Notes: generated from the sequence alone by a model not told the origin. Positions 35,582 through 46,030 are shown, counted from the first letter of the stretch. The stretch is DNA of 53,663 bases from Ignavibacteriaceae bacterium (GCA_013360295.1 JABWCL010000031.1:1-53663), one strand, 5' to 3'. Translations and numbers: made by a program.

Positions 35582-36790
35582 TTACTGGGCCTCACCGGTT
35601 TTATCAGATTTGTCATCGGCATCCGGTGTGGCTTCATGCTGAAACACACTGACCTTAGTTTTCAAATCGGCGACCACGGCGCTGAATTCGGTTAATTTCT
35701 TTTTCTTCGAATCAATCCAGTTCTGCACTTTAGTCCTGTATTCTTCACCGGAAGCAGAATCTCTCTTTATTTCAAGATCTGCAATCTCACTTTCAATAGT
35801 CGTGATGAGTTTCGTCAGCTTATCAAGCCGCTCAGCGTCACGCAGATGCAAGGTTTGTTCCGTTGCTTTTCTCTGCTTTCTCTTGGCGTTCCTCGCTTCC
35901 CGCTTCGTTTTCCTTTCGAGTTTGAACCCGTCAAGCCTGACGGCAAGTTTAGCCCAAAGCTCGTTGAACTGTTTTATTATTTCGTCGGTGTCCTCTTTTG
36001 AAAGTATCAGGTCCTTGGTTTTATTCCGCTCCTCAATCACGATCTTCATGGCTTCAAAGGGATTCGACTCGCTTTCAAAGCCCTTAAGAGCGGTCGCGAG
36101 GTACCCTTTTGCTTCCTCCATAGCCGAAGCGTTAAGAGATTCGGCTTTTTTATCGAGCTGTTCTTTGCATTTCCGGAATGCCTGCCAGCAATAGTCAGCG
36201 TCCGGTTTATGCATACTTTTTGTCCGGTTAACGAGGTGGTTATTCATCGTCTTGAATTTATCTCGCGCGCTTTGCATTGTAGTTTTATCATAAGCCCCTC
36301 CGATAAAATGAATAACTTCCTTGATCAACTCAACAGTATTTTCCTTAAGCTGCGTGGAAATAGCATCGCTGGTAGGATACTTTTCAATTCTCAGGTGAAC
36401 TACACCGTCGTACAGTTTTCGGCACTTATCCCATAACTCTTTTCGATGAGCGTCGGAGATATCGCGGGTTTTCTTGAAGAGTTCAATGATCTGCCTGGCA
36501 TGGATAAAGAAGGAACGGAAATCATACGATTCGCCGGCTTTATGTTCGGCGGCAAGTTTTTCAATTTCGTTGCTGATCTTTTTAAAACCTTTGGTTTTAA
36601 CATTTGTATGCCGGGAAGAAGGGCTTGCAACGTGAGTTGGTTCATTGGGCAATTCAATCGTTTCAGATTCCGCTGATGAACTGCCGGGGACGGAGTCCTC
36701 CATTGGAACCGGCGCAGCAGGTTCAGGAGTAATTACGGGTTCCGGTTGAATTCCCGGATCGTTTGTGTTGAGTAATTCGTTTTCTGACAT
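35582..36790 (-). CDS. Coiled-coil protein of unknown function (DUF349-like?)
   Basis: 402 residues from the ATG at 36790 (a TTG nine codons upstream is possible). An acidic Pro-rich N-terminus (about 1-55) precedes long charged helices with evenly spaced Trp/Phe-Leu patterns, such as DYCWQAFRKCKEQLDKKAE and IIKQFNELWAKLAVRLDGF. A basic stretch (KTKREARNAKRKQRKA) and a C-terminal coiled coil (about 325-390) follow. This resembles DUF349-type helical repeats but is not diagnostic. No signal peptide, so it is cytoplasmic. Upstream of the rluE-like gene, which it probably co-expresses. Confidence 0.6.
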   Translation of the reverse strand: MSENELLNTNDPGIQPEPVITPEPAAPVPMEDSVPGSSSAESETIELPNEPTHVASPSSRHTNVKTKGFKKISNEIEKLAAEHKAGESYDFRSFFIHARQIIELFKKTRDISDAHRKELWDKCRKLYDGVVHLRIEKYPTSDAISTQLKENTVELIKEVIHFIGGAYDKTTMQSARDKFKTMNNHLVNRTKSMHKPDADYCWQAFRKCKEQLDKKAESLNASAMEEAKGYLATALKGFESESNPFEAMKIVIEERNKTKDLILSKEDTDEIIKQFNELWAKLAVRLDGFKLERKTKREARNAKRKQRKATEQTLHLRDAERLDKLTKLITTIESEIADLEIKRDSASGEEYRTKVQNWIDSKKKKLTEFSAVVADLKTKVSVFQHEATPDADDKSDKTGEAQ

Positions 36791-36887
36791 AGGTGTATTT
36801 AAATCGTCAATGCTCAATTTGTGTCCCTCGATTGTTCCATGAATACTATCAATAAGTAAATGAGTACTACTAAATCATAACAATCAT

Positions 36888-36919
36888 CAAATATAGTAAT
36901 CTTTATCAGGCATTGTCAA
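36888..36919 (-). promoter_or_regulatory. Predicted promoter (TTG-N21-TATATTTG)
   Basis: On the minus strand, TTG (36917-36919), 21 nt, then TATATTTG (36888-36895), a perfect TAnnTTTG. It precedes the coiled-coil gene by about 100 bp and follows the GNAT gene. Confidence 0.5.
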
Positions 36920-36967
36920 ACCATATAGAAGTTCCCCGTTGATTTTGGGGAGTATTAACGCAAAATT

Positions 36968-37468
36968 TCAGTTTTTTTCAAGAATTTCCAGCGCGGGACC
37001 AAAGTTATTTTCCCTGAGCCTGTATAGTTTCCATTCTTCCATACATTCCGCCCCGAGTTTATTGTAGAAATCAAGAGCGGGTTTGTTCCAGTCCAGCACA
37101 CACCATTCAATTCTTCCGTTGTTATTCGTTTTCGCCTCACGGATAAGATAAGCAAACAGTTTCGCCCCGATCTTATTCCGACGGTACTCAGGGCGAATAA
37201 ATATATCTTCGAGGTATATTCCGTTCCTTCCGACGAAAGTGGAAAAGTTATTGAAGTATACCGCGTAACCGACTGCTTCGTCACCCATAAAGGCGAATAC
37301 TACTTTAGTGGTTGAGCCAGCGGAGAAAAGCGCGCGGCGCAGTGTATCCTCCGTTGCAGTTACTTCATGTGAAAGTTTCTCATATTCCGCAATCATCCTG
37401 ATGAAATCAAGGATCATAGGAATATCTTTTTCTTCGGCTTTGGTTATTCTGACTTCGCTGTTGCTCAT
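36968..37468 (-). CDS. GNAT-family N-acetyltransferase (diamine acetyltransferase-like)
   Basis: 166 residues with a single GNAT fold. The acetyl-CoA loop is IFIRPEYRRNKIGAKLFAYLI (R-R-N-K-I-G). GIYLEDIFIRPEYR and IEWCVLDWNKPALDFYNKLGAE match the spermidine/diamine (SSAT-like) branch, which acetylates polyamines or thialysine. The substrate is inferred only. It lies 10 bp after the MOSC gene, probably co-transcribed. Confidence 0.88.
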   Translation of the reverse strand: MSNSEVRITKAEEKDIPMILDFIRMIAEYEKLSHEVTATEDTLRRALFSAGSTTKVVFAFMGDEAVGYAVYFNNFSTFVGRNGIYLEDIFIRPEYRRNKIGAKLFAYLIREAKTNNNGRIEWCVLDWNKPALDFYNKLGAECMEEWKLYRLRENNFGPALEILEKN

Positions 37469-37478
37469 AGTGGATCCT

Positions 37479-38267
37479 TTAATAATTATTTATACTCACA
37501 ATATCTCCGACGCGAATATACTTCCCCGTTTCGGTGAGAGGTATTTTTGTATTCACGGCGAATTTGTAATAATGGTTAAACCTTGCCGTATCTTTTTCCG
37601 GCAGTAAAGTTTCCTCCCGTTTTTCAGAAAATATCTTTTGAAAATCACTTATCGGCTCTCCTGTATCCGGATGCCGCGAGGGGACCGGACAGCGATTGCA
37701 CGGATTAATTCCGAGGAACTTAACCGCGCCAACCTGAAATTCCTTCTCTTCACCGGTATCACTAAACAGGGTATCTTCCCAAAACGGAGGGCATCCGGAT
37801 AAAACAATATTAGTGCGGAACCTGCGATGCGTCTCCTCCACCGAACTGAGATTAAACCACTGCATAACAGCTTGATATGATCCGAGAGAGGCAATAGTCG
37901 GGCCATAAGCCTTCAGGTCGTCGGGAAAACCGGAGTGACGGTCTTCTAAAAAAAAGACTCTGGTCGAAAAAAAACTGCCTAACCATTCTTCAAGGAGAGG
38001 ATTCCCCGCTATGAGTTCAAAAGAAGGGCTGGTCTCAAATGACTCTCCGGAAAAGGTTACGGAAATCAGATCCTCGCTGAAAGTCGCCCGAAGTGAATGA
38101 AGAAGCGGATATTTTTTTCCGTTAATATATTTCCCTTCCGTATTCTTAAGCGCGAAGCGGCGGTCATTCATTAACGAACCACCAGGGCTTATCTCAACGT
38201 TATCAGTGCTGATTCCATCCATCGATTTCACGGGATAGATGGTTATCTGTTCAATTACAGGGTTCAT
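37479..38267 (-). CDS. MOSC-domain protein
   Basis: 262 residues: an N-terminal MOSC beta-barrel (about 1-90; ITIYPVKSMDGIS, DRRFALKNTEGKYI) and a C-terminal MOSC domain with the conserved cysteines in FLGINPCNRCPVPSRHPDTGEP. This is the arrangement of mARC/YcbX-type molybdenum cofactor enzymes, which reduce N-hydroxylated compounds. A YcbX-type C-terminal ferredoxin domain is absent. No moa/moe genes are nearby. It has a perfect TAAATTTG -7-like motif at 38290-38297 but no clear TTG at the right spacing. Confidence 0.87.
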   Translation of the reverse strand: MNPVIEQITIYPVKSMDGISTDNVEISPGGSLMNDRRFALKNTEGKYINGKKYPLLHSLRATFSEDLISVTFSGESFETSPSFELIAGNPLLEEWLGSFFSTRVFFLEDRHSGFPDDLKAYGPTIASLGSYQAVMQWFNLSSVEETHRRFRTNIVLSGCPPFWEDTLFSDTGEEKEFQVGAVKFLGINPCNRCPVPSRHPDTGEPISDFQKIFSEKREETLLPEKDTARFNHYYKFAVNTKIPLTETGKYIRVGDIVSINNY

Positions 38268-38289
38268 ATATCTCTTCTATATTGTTCCG

Positions 38290-38297
38290 CAAATTTA
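38290..38297 (-). promoter_or_regulatory. -7-like element before the MOSC gene
   Basis: TAAATTTG on the minus strand matches TAnnTTTG fully and lies about 23 bp upstream of the MOSC ATG. No TTG is found 19-21 nt further upstream, so it is weaker than the others. Confidence 0.3.
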
Positions 38298-38400
38298 ACT
38301 AACCCCGCACAGAATTAATAATTTAATTATTAATTCCCTCTGCAAACTGAGTCCCGCTCTTATTATATTTACTGGTTATTTTTTTCATATTGGAGACTTG

Positions 38401-38754
38401 ATGAAAATTAAAATATTGCTCCTGGCGTTTATACTATCAATGTCCTTATCCTTTTTCCTCCGGGCTGATGATATGGAAAACGAAATCACGGCCGCTTTGC
38501 AGAACGCAAAAAAAGGGATCATGTTCGGGCTGAGCAACCTAAAGACCAAAAAGAATAAGCTGGACAACACACTGATCGCGGAAGACAAACTGATCGCGGA
38601 TATTAAAATCACTAAAGAGATTAACGGAGTCAAGGTTGAATCAATCGGCTATTTTAATTCCACCACTGTAACTGTAGTCCTCTACCGTTCCTACGAGAGC
38701 CTCCTCCGCGATAAGTATATTGACCGGATACCTGAATCCCTTAAAGAAGACTAA
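38401..38754 (+). CDS. Small secreted protein of unknown function
   Basis: 117 residues from ATG 38401 (a TTG codon directly precedes it). A signal peptide (MKIKILLLAFILSMSLSFFL) ends near ADD, and no lipobox is present. The mature part has a helical start (ENEITAALQNAKKGIMFGLSNLKTKK) and then alpha/beta content (IADIKITKEINGVKVESIGYF). No recognised domain. The GT-C-like membrane protein starts 13 bp downstream on the same strand, suggesting co-expression. Divergent from the MOSC gene. Confidence 0.7.
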   Translation: MKIKILLLAFILSMSLSFFLRADDMENEITAALQNAKKGIMFGLSNLKTKKNKLDNTLIAEDKLIADIKITKEINGVKVESIGYFNSTTVTVVLYRSYESLLRDKYIDRIPESLKED

Positions 38755-38767
38755 GCGTGGTACCGTT

Positions 38768-40126
38768 ATGTCCGGCCTGACCCGTGACAGATTAATAATT
38801 CTGGCAGCGGGATTAATGCTTTCCCCGCTTTGTTTTAACTCTTTTGGTATTGACGGCGACGGGTGGGGAATGATTCTAAGCGGGATAAGATTAGCCGAAA
38901 CGGGTGAATATATCCCGTCCCGTTTTCCGGGCTACCCACTGCCTGAATACCTGTTCGCTTTCGCGACAGCTTTACAAATACATCATCTGACGCTATATAT
39001 TTATAATCTTATCGTGTTCCTCTTTTCCATAGGAACGGTTTTGGTTTTCTATTCCCTCCTACCTGCTTTTGATCTTAATAAACCTTTATATCCTGCCCTG
39101 GCATTCTTATTTACCCCCCTGTTCATTATCAATGCCACGGGTCCGATGGACTACAATGTCTCTCTCTTTTTTCTGATCACGGCCGCAAAAACAGCGATTA
39201 ATAAAAAATATTTTTTCAGCGGGATGATGTTCGGGCTTGCAATCGCGTCCAGACTCAGTGCCGGACCGTTAATTATAGCCTTTATTTTTCTTATTTATAT
39301 GTCGGAGAAAGAATTTTATCTTAAGAGAAGTATGGAATTTGCACTGGGCATTCTTCTAACATCAGCTCCATTTTTAATTGTTCTATATTACAACTTTGGA
39401 CCTGGCTTTCTTACATATTTTAGCGACTCATACCCCGCAGTCAGTATAGTAACAGGCAGGTTAAGCGTCCGCATATGGGGGATTATTGGATCACTCTTTA
39501 TTCTGATTATTCTGATTCTAAACTTAAAAAAAGTAATTCCGCTATTATATGTTCAGCAAGGCCACAGAGTAATTATTCTTTTCTCACTCATTATCATTTT
39601 ACTGACTCTCATCCAGTTTTTCCTGATGCCGCTTGGAAGCGGATATCTTTTACCGATGATACCTTTCATTATATTAATTGTTACAAAACTTTCCGGCGCC
39701 AAGCAGACTTATTTATTTCCTTTGATGATGTTCGCATCGGCTTTACTTACAGATATCCAACCATCCGGATTAACAATTCAGGGACCGGTAATAAATGATA
39801 TTCTAACAAGAAAGTTACAAGATTACAGGAACAGTATTATTCTGGATCTTGCAAAGACAAATCACACTCTTAATAACGCCATTATCGCCGGACGCACGGC
39901 GGAAGTGCTAAGCGTTCACGGTTATCTGCACAAAAATGAAGAGCCCCTCCCTGAGAATGTTTATGATCTTCCCGGGGAAAAGGAATTTATCAATCTATTG
40001 CAAAAATATGACAGGATCATAATCCTCGATGAAGCCTTTGAAGCTTACAATGATTACTCTGACTTTGACGTGCTGAGACTAAGCGACAGGATTTCCGTAT
40101 ATCCTCTAAAAAAGATAAAACCATAA
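38768..40126 (+). CDS. GT-C-like polytopic membrane protein
   Basis: 452 residues from the internal ATG at 38768; the longer frame adds 16 residues that overlap the previous gene. About ten membrane segments. An acidic DGDGWG in the first loop after TM1, followed by SRFPGYPLPEYLFA, resembles GT-C (PMT/ArnT-type) glycosyltransferases that use polyprenyl-phosphate sugars. A C-terminal soluble tail (about 370-452) ends it. The substrate is unknown and the family call is tentative. Followed by an MFS transporter 30 bp later. Confidence 0.65.
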   Translation: MSGLTRDRLIILAAGLMLSPLCFNSFGIDGDGWGMILSGIRLAETGEYIPSRFPGYPLPEYLFAFATALQIHHLTLYIYNLIVFLFSIGTVLVFYSLLPAFDLNKPLYPALAFLFTPLFIINATGPMDYNVSLFFLITAAKTAINKKYFFSGMMFGLAIASRLSAGPLIIAFIFLIYMSEKEFYLKRSMEFALGILLTSAPFLIVLYYNFGPGFLTYFSDSYPAVSIVTGRLSVRIWGIIGSLFILIILILNLKKVIPLLYVQQGHRVIILFSLIIILLTLIQFFLMPLGSGYLLPMIPFIILIVTKLSGAKQTYLFPLMMFASALLTDIQPSGLTIQGPVINDILTRKLQDYRNSIILDLAKTNHTLNNAIIAGRTAEVLSVHGYLHKNEEPLPENVYDLPGEKEFINLLQKYDRIIILDEAFEAYNDYSDFDVLRLSDRISVYPLKKIKP

Positions 40127-40156
40127 CGAGTGACTCCTTTGAGACAAAATTTATAA

Positions 40157-41440
40157 ATGATAAACCTGTTCAATTATCTTTTTCCGGTTCAACGCTTCAG
40201 TGATTTTGATTCGCAAACACTGTCACACAATCTCAGGATGCATCTCTCAGACGGGGTGCTCTTCTTTTTCGGAATGAGTATGATTTCAATGCAGACCGTA
40301 ATACCGGTGTTCATTGAACAGGCTGGCGGAACGGCAGTTGCGATAGCAGCAGTCCAGGCGCTGAGCATAATCGGGATGAATCTTCCTCAACTGCTGGTGA
40401 TTAATTCAGGTTTCAATCCGCCGAAACTTTTACCGCTAATACTCAGATATTCGGGACTTTACAGACTGATGTTTTTAGTAATAGGTATTTATGCGTTTAT
40501 TATTCCTCTATTCTCCCCGGATACTGCGGTCTTTATACTCGCGGTTTTAATCATATCCCCCGCTATCCTTGGAAGCCTGGCAGGTCCACTATGGTTTCAT
40601 TTAATGTTCCTGACAACACCGGTTAATCTGCGCGGAAGGCTTATGGGTGTCAGGCAGTTTATCGGTGCTTTGCTGGGAGTTATAGGCGGGTATGTCGTTA
40701 AACTAATCCTTGACGGGCTTCCATTCCCGGTTAACTTCGGTACGATTTTCCTGATAGCGTTTGTTTTCCTTCTTGGCTCATACCTCTTCCTGATGAACGT
40801 TAAGGAACCGGATCGGATAATTGAAGCCGGGCAGACGACGGTAATCAGGCTTAAAGAGAGAATCGGTTCAGTCCTTAAGCAGGATAAGAACTTCAGAAAT
40901 TACCTGATCGCTGATTTTCTTTCGCTTATGTCTTTTACATCCACTTCATTCTTCGCCGTGTATGGTATTGCGAAGTTCGGACTGAAACCCGGAACCGCTG
41001 GAGCATATACAATGGTGATGATGGCGACAATGTCAGCGGCAAATATCGTTTTCGGGATTATCGCCGACAGGTACGGGCACAAGGTAAACATTCAAATTCT
41101 TACTATCGCCGCCTTCTTATCAGTTGTCACGGCTCTGACAGCTCCCTCCGCGTTCCTGTTCGGAATTGTTTTTGTATTCACAGCATTGATCCTTGCCATT
41201 CAGGGAATTTCAAGAATGTCATTTCTCGCTGAACTTTGTGAAGAGAAAGAAAGAATCGCTTACATTGGAATTTTAAATTCAGTAACCGCGCCGGCTCTAT
41301 TATTCGGGCTGTTATCAGGTTTACTTATTAATTATTGGGGATATGAGATTGTATTCGTGATTGACGGAATCTGTTCAGCGGCGGCGCTCTTGATAATAAC
41401 ACGGTTTGTGGTAAATCCGAGAAAAATCCGTGCGGATTAA
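40157..41440 (+). CDS. MFS transporter
   Basis: 427 residues with about twelve membrane segments. The motif A-like loop RGRLMGVRQF lies in the first half and GIIADRYGHKVNIQ in the second half. A central cytoplasmic loop (about 215-245) is charged. Small-molecule efflux or uptake by proton antiport is likely; the substrate cannot be inferred. Ends 3' to 3' with the PG0541-like gene. Confidence 0.85.
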   Translation: MINLFNYLFPVQRFSDFDSQTLSHNLRMHLSDGVLFFFGMSMISMQTVIPVFIEQAGGTAVAIAAVQALSIIGMNLPQLLVINSGFNPPKLLPLILRYSGLYRLMFLVIGIYAFIIPLFSPDTAVFILAVLIISPAILGSLAGPLWFHLMFLTTPVNLRGRLMGVRQFIGALLGVIGGYVVKLILDGLPFPVNFGTIFLIAFVFLLGSYLFLMNVKEPDRIIEAGQTTVIRLKERIGSVLKQDKNFRNYLIADFLSLMSFTSTSFFAVYGIAKFGLKPGTAGAYTMVMMATMSAANIVFGIIADRYGHKVNIQILTIAAFLSVVTALTAPSAFLFGIVFVFTALILAIQGISRMSFLAELCEEKERIAYIGILNSVTAPALLFGLLSGLLINYWGYEIVFVIDGICSAAALLIITRFVVNPRKIRAD

Positions 41441-41489
41441 AAATAAAAATCCTTATAATCCCTGCGCCACGCGGGGGATCATAAGGATT
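41441..41489 (-). terminator. Intrinsic terminator of the 41516 gene (convergent)
   Basis: AATCCTTAT (41448-41456) pairs with ATAAGGATT (41481-41489), extended inwards by ATCCC/GGGAT. On the minus strand a T-rich tract TTTTATTTTT follows. The plus strand has no T-run, so it mainly serves the minus-strand transcript. Confidence 0.85.
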
Positions 41490-41515
41490 AATTAAAATAA
41501 AATACTTTTACCGCG

Positions 41516-41815
41516 TCAGATTATCCGCTCAAGGGGCATCACGAAGAGCCTGATCTTATCGTCATCGCGGTGAACATCAAGGTTAATGACTTTGATCTTT
41601 TCGATCAGTCCCTCAAGCATTTTATCCTGCGCGAATGCAATCATCCGCACCGAATTATAACCGGGGTAGACACGCGTACCAAGATGAGGATCAGTCTGAT
41701 GGCCTTTGCCCGTAACCTGTTCCCACTTTGTGTAAAAGTCCACCCCGCACGTTTCAAGCATTTTTGAAACGCGGGTATCAAGAATATCGTGATAAACCAA
41801 AAAAGCCAGTTTCAT
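41516..41815 (-). CDS. PG0541-family PII-like transporter-associated protein, copy 1
   Basis: 99 residues. The ferredoxin-like fold and the HLGTRVYPGYNSVRMIAF motif match PG0541-family proteins, PII-like and found next to RND efflux genes. It is a paralogue of the gene at 48895: GKGHQTDPHLGTRVYP versus GQGSEKGEPHFGTHIWP. It lies 40 bp after the PH-like membrane protein and so at the end of the first RND gene cluster. Its ligand is unknown. Confidence 0.8.
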   Translation of the reverse strand: MKLAFLVYHDILDTRVSKMLETCGVDFYTKWEQVTGKGHQTDPHLGTRVYPGYNSVRMIAFAQDKMLEGLIEKIKVINLDVHRDDDKIRLFVMPLERII

Positions 41816-41855
41816 TATTTTATCCTTGCTTCAAAAAATTCGGAAATAGTTTTAA

Positions 41856-42824
41856 CTATTTTTGCGAATCCCACAGTTGATTCGCCAGATCCGTTACTTT
41901 CCTTGCCTCTTTTTTGTTCGCAAGTTTGCTGCCTTTAACGACAAACATATGCTCGGAGGTAGTACGCTTCATTTGTAAAGACCAGCTTTTATCCACATAT
42001 CTTAGTGGCTGTCCGGGATTTCCAAAAGCCCTGTAGTTGATTCTGCTCGTGCTTGTATCGCGGGCGCCGAAGTATTCGATCATATTTGCGTCGGGCTCAA
42101 AATCAATCACACCCTTTTTCTCGCGCCAGCACCATAGCACATTCTTTTTCCAGTCTACCCCAAGCCTGAATTCGTGTTTTCCCCACTTCTTCAGAGGAAA
42201 CATAAGAAGGAACACTAATATTCCCACAAGATAAAAGAGCGGCGCTGCCTCAGCATCGTCGCCTCTTGCTTCCATCGTTACAACGAACCCAAGTAAAAAA
42301 CAAACTACCGCTGTTGCGATCGGGAAGGTGTAAGCAAACTGCTGCCATCCTGAACTCTTCCAAACCACGAGAGAGAACTGAGGAGATGAAGGGCCGGTAT
42401 CTATATTGTTCTTCTTTACTTTATCCCTGTCGGTAGGAGGAATATCGTGTTTTAGGGCAGGTGTCTTTCCCTGTGAATCACGGGCTTCTTTTAATTTTTC
42501 ACGTCTGTCCACTTTCACTTCTCCGAACGCTATCTTTACTGCATCCTTCGGATTAGTGGGCGTCTCAGTATCATTATCCACAAGCTTTCCGTCTCCGCCG
42601 CCGAGTGTCATTATTTTACCACCACCCAGTTCTATCATAACATTGGGGTAGCAGAAATCCTGATCCAGGTCAACATTGGGCAGGCGGATATTTTGCACCT
42701 TGGTTAAAAGATCATATAGTTCAAGATTATCTTTTTTCCCCAGCGCTATCTGGTCGTAACTGCCGGTCGCGACAGTCAGCTCTTTATTAAGTCCCTGAAC
42801 AGAAACTCTGACACTCTGAGACAT
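41856..42824 (-). CDS. Membrane protein with PH-like C-terminal domain, unknown
   Basis: 322 residues. An N-terminal domain of about 155 residues (VSVQGLNKELTVATGSYD, KIMTLGGGDGKLV) is followed by two membrane segments (about 168-186 and 197-213). The C-terminal domain (about 215-320; EFRLGVDWKKNVLWCWREKK, SWSLQMKRTTSEHMFVVKGS) resembles bacterial PH-like domains. No homologue is recognised. It sits between the first RND gene and a PG0541-like gene, all in one direction, so it may belong to that transport unit. Confidence 0.55.
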   Translation of the reverse strand: MSQSVRVSVQGLNKELTVATGSYDQIALGKKDNLELYDLLTKVQNIRLPNVDLDQDFCYPNVMIELGGGKIMTLGGGDGKLVDNDTETPTNPKDAVKIAFGEVKVDRREKLKEARDSQGKTPALKHDIPPTDRDKVKKNNIDTGPSSPQFSLVVWKSSGWQQFAYTFPIATAVVCFLLGFVVTMEARGDDAEAAPLFYLVGILVFLLMFPLKKWGKHEFRLGVDWKKNVLWCWREKKGVIDFEPDANMIEYFGARDTSTSRINYRAFGNPGQPLRYVDKSWSLQMKRTTSEHMFVVKGSKLANKKEARKVTDLANQLWDSQK

Positions 42825-42890
42825 CCGTACCTCGTATTGAAAGTGGAAAATATTATAGAATTAGTTTTATCTCACATCACAAAATTAGGA

Positions 42891-45800
42891 CTATTTATTA
42901 TTATTTCCATCACCATTCTTTTTAGAGCGGAAAAATTTGCTGAATCTGAATGATGCAATATCATCAAGTATTGTGTAAACCACTGGCACGATGAATAAAG
43001 TAAGTATCGTTGAGGTTATCAGTCCTCCGATTACCGCCTGCCCCATCGGCGCACGGAATTCAGATCCTTCTCCGAGTCCAAATGCAACCGGTACCATACC
43101 AAAAATCATCGCGAATGTGGTCATAAGAATCGGGCGCAGCCTTGTCGGGCCTGCCTGAACGAGTGCGTCAAACCGACTTAGTCCTCGTTCACGCAGTACG
43201 TTTGTGTAATCCACAAGGAGGATTCCGTTCTTAGTCACTAATCCCATCAGCATTATTATTCCAATAAGTGATATTACGGAAATTGAACTTCCGAATATCA
43301 GCAGGAATAGTATCGCGCCTATGATAGACATAGGCAACGCAAGCATTATGGAGAAAGGATGAATAAAGCTTTCAAACTGAGCCGCGAGAACTATGTAAAC
43401 GAATATAATCGCGAGAAATAACGAAAGGAATATATTGGCAAACGATTCTTCCTGCATCTCAGCTTCGCCCACCACTCCTATGGTATAACCCGGAGGAAGG
43501 TTAATATTCTTAATCTGAGCGTTTATATCTCCGACCGCATCTCCCAACAGTCTGCCGCTCAGATTCGCGTCAACTCTGATCTCTTTCTGCCGTTTATACC
43601 TGGTGATCTGTGACGGGCCGTAGCCTTCGTCCGCTTCGGTAACTTCCACCAGCGGCACCAGGATATCATTGCCCATCGGATCCTTTTTTCCGCTCTTAAG
43701 GTAATACTTTGAGAGGTCTGTAAGGTTGCGGCGGTCTTCTTCATTCAACCTCACTCGAACGTCATACTGTTCATCGCCTTCCTGGTACTTTGTCGCGATG
43801 TTACCATCAACTAACGCACGTACCGTTGACGCAATGAGATAAGGATTTACCGCAAGGTCATTTGCTTTTTCACGGTTGATCCTGATTCTTACTTCCGGCT
43901 TTGACGATTCCAGTGAGTTATCAATATCAACAGTTCCTGCAGTCGACCGGATGATCTGTTCAACCTTCCCTGCTAATTTCTCAATTACTTTCAGGTCATC
44001 GCCACGGACGCTGTATGTGACGGGTTTTTCGTTACCGCCCATGCTTTCAAGCGTAAAACTATACTTGGCGCCTGGGATGTACCTGATCTCCGAGCGAATT
44101 TCTTTTATCAAATCGAATACGCTTTTTTCCCGTTCATCCTTTTTGTTAAGTTTGACGGTTATATTAGCTAAAGTAACGGGATTGTTTCCAGAGCCGATAG
44201 TTGTAAGTACACTTACCACTTCCGGATGCTTCCTGATAGTGCTTTCAATTTCCGCGCATATCCTGTCAGTCTGCTCAATCGAACTACCGGTGGCCGCCTT
44301 TACTCCGAGAATGAACTCACCGCGGTCCTGCTCCGGAAAAAACTGGCTCCCCAGCATTCCGGAGAGGAAAATACTGCTGATAAAAATTATGCCTGCCACA
44401 ATAACCACAGTCCAGCGGTGGTTCAGCCCCCATTTCAGGGCTCCTTTGTACCATCTGCTTAATACTTCAAACTGATGATTATAATAATAGAGAATTTTCT
44501 GAAGGAAATTCTTTTTCGGGTCGAGCTCTTCATCGTGTTCTGAAAGCCATCTTGATGAAAGCATCGGCGTAAGAGAGAATGCGACAAACAGGGAAACGAG
44601 TACGGCTACAGAAATCGTGATACCAAACTGGTAGAAAAATCTTCCGACGATGCCTGGCATAAAGGCGACGGGAACAAACACGGCCACAATCGTAAATGTC
44701 GTTGCCATTACGGCTAGTCCGATCTCTTCAGTCGCAGACTTTGCCGCTTCAATCGGCGTCTCACCCTGCTGCATATGCCTGTAGATATTCTCGATTACTA
44801 CGATAGCATCGTCTATCAGCAGACCTACCGCAAGCGATAACGCGAGAAGCGACATCATATTAAGGGTAAAGTCAAGAGCGTACATTATAATAAAACTGGC
44901 GATGATCGAAGTCGGGATCGCCAACCCGCTGATTATTGTAGCTCTGAAATTCGCGAGAAAAAGATAAATCACAATTACTGCAAGAAGCCCGCCGTAGAAA
45001 ATATCAAATAATACATCGTGAATTGAAGCTTCAATAAAAACGCTGTTATCCTTCGATAAAGTCACTTTTATATCAGAAGGAAGTTCCTTTTCAAGTTTGG
45101 CAAGCTGCTTCTTAACTTCTGTAGCCACCTGCACGGTGTTGCTTCCGGACTGTTTTACTATTTCAAGTCCGACTGCCGGAGAACCGTTGTAGCGGGTGAG
45201 ACTTGTTCTTTCTTTTGATGCATCCTTTACGGTGGCGACATCGGAAAGGTAAACAGGGGTGCCCATCGGGTTTGCGACAACAACTTTATTGAAGTCTTCA
45301 ATCCGGGTGTACTTACCCATAGTACGAAGGAGAATCTGCCGTTTCCCTTCAATAAGGTTTCCTCCGGGTATCTCAACATTCGACATACCAAGATTCATAA
45401 TGACATCATTAACGGAAAGGCCGTAGGCTAATAGTTTTTCGGGATTCACCTCAACGAGGATCTCTCTCTCCGCTCCTCCGACAAGGTTTACGGCTCCCAC
45501 ACCGGGGATACTTTCGAGCCTCTTCTTAATCACATTCTTTGTAAAATCAGTTACGTCTCTTTCACTCCTGTCACCCGCGACCGTGAGTGTCATTATCGGG
45601 AAACTGGAGAAATCAAATCTCTGAACGACAGGATCTTCAATGTCAGTCGGGAGATTTCCCCTGATTGCCGCAACCTTCTCTCTCACATCCTGCGCGGCCT
45701 GTTTTCCGTCTATTTCGAGTTTGAAAGCTATAACTACAATGGACACGTTTTCCTGCGAGATTGACTGAATATAGTCAACTCCTTCAATAGGATTTACTGC

Positions 45801-46007
45801 GTCCTCAATTTTCTTGGTAACGTCAGTCTCAATCTGTTCCGGGCCTGCGCCGGGAAGTATGGATGTGATCATTACAAAAGGAATATCCACATTGGGATTC
45901 AGGTCAACATTAAGTTTATTATACGAAAACCAACCGAGCACAACCAGGGCAAGGATCATCATGGTCGCGAATACCGGGCGGTTTATCGAAACATCTGCTA
46001 GTTTCAT
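42891..46007 (-). CDS. RND efflux transporter, system 1
   Basis: 1038-residue AcrB/MdtB-type proton antiporter of the hydrophobe/amphiphile efflux-1 family. Twelve membrane segments and two large periplasmic domains. The relay aspartates are in [18 protein letters not shown] (TM4), and the proton-relay lysine is in [16 protein letters not shown] (TM10). The opening [17 protein letters not shown] and [16 protein letters not shown] are typical. It is the third gene of TolC-MFP-RND and shares its layout with the second system at 49199. Substrate unknown. Confidence 0.95.
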   Translation of the reverse strand: MKLADVSINRPVFATMMILALVVLGWFSYNKLNVDLNPNVDIPFVMITSILPGAGPEQIETDVTKKIEDAVNPIEGVDYIQSISQENVSIVVIAFKLEIDGKQAAQDVREKVAAIRGNLPTDIEDPVVQRFDFSSFPIMTLTVAGDRSERDVTDFTKNVIKKRLESIPGVGAVNLVGGAEREILVEVNPEKLLAYGLSVNDVIMNLGMSNVEIPGGNLIEGKRQILLRTMGKYTRIEDFNKVVVANPMGTPVYLSDVATVKDASKERTSLTRYNGSPAVGLEIVKQSGSNTVQVATEVKKQLAKLEKELPSDIKVTLSKDNSVFIEASIHDVLFDIFYGGLLAVIVIYLFLANFRATIISGLAIPTSIIASFIIMYALDFTLNMMSLLALSLAVGLLIDDAIVVIENIYRHMQQGETPIEAAKSATEEIGLAVMATTFTIVAVFVPVAFMPGIVGRFFYQFGITISVAVLVSLFVAFSLTPMLSSRWLSEHDEELDPKKNFLQKILYYYNHQFEVLSRWYKGALKWGLNHRWTVVIVAGIIFISSIFLSGMLGSQFFPEQDRGEFILGVKAATGSSIEQTDRICAEIESTIRKHPEVVSVLTTIGSGNNPVTLANITVKLNKKDEREKSVFDLIKEIRSEIRYIPGAKYSFTLESMGGNEKPVTYSVRGDDLKVIEKLAGKVEQIIRSTAGTVDIDNSLESSKPEVRIRINREKANDLAVNPYLIASTVRALVDGNIATKYQEGDEQYDVRVRLNEEDRRNLTDLSKYYLKSGKKDPMGNDILVPLVEVTEADEGYGPSQITRYKRQKEIRVDANLSGRLLGDAVGDINAQIKNINLPPGYTIGVVGEAEMQEESFANIFLSLFLAIIFVYIVLAAQFESFIHPFSIMLALPMSIIGAILFLLIFGSSISVISLIGIIMLMGLVTKNGILLVDYTNVLRERGLSRFDALVQAGPTRLRPILMTTFAMIFGMVPVAFGLGEGSEFRAPMGQAVIGGLITSTILTLFIVPVVYTILDDIASFRFSKFFRSKKNGDGNNNK

Positions 46008-46030
46008 TTTATTTTACACCTCGGTTGAAT

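Noticed and set aside
36871-36967. Terminator after the GNAT gene
   Set aside because: The TCCCC/GGGGA stem is only about 5 bp and no T-run follows.
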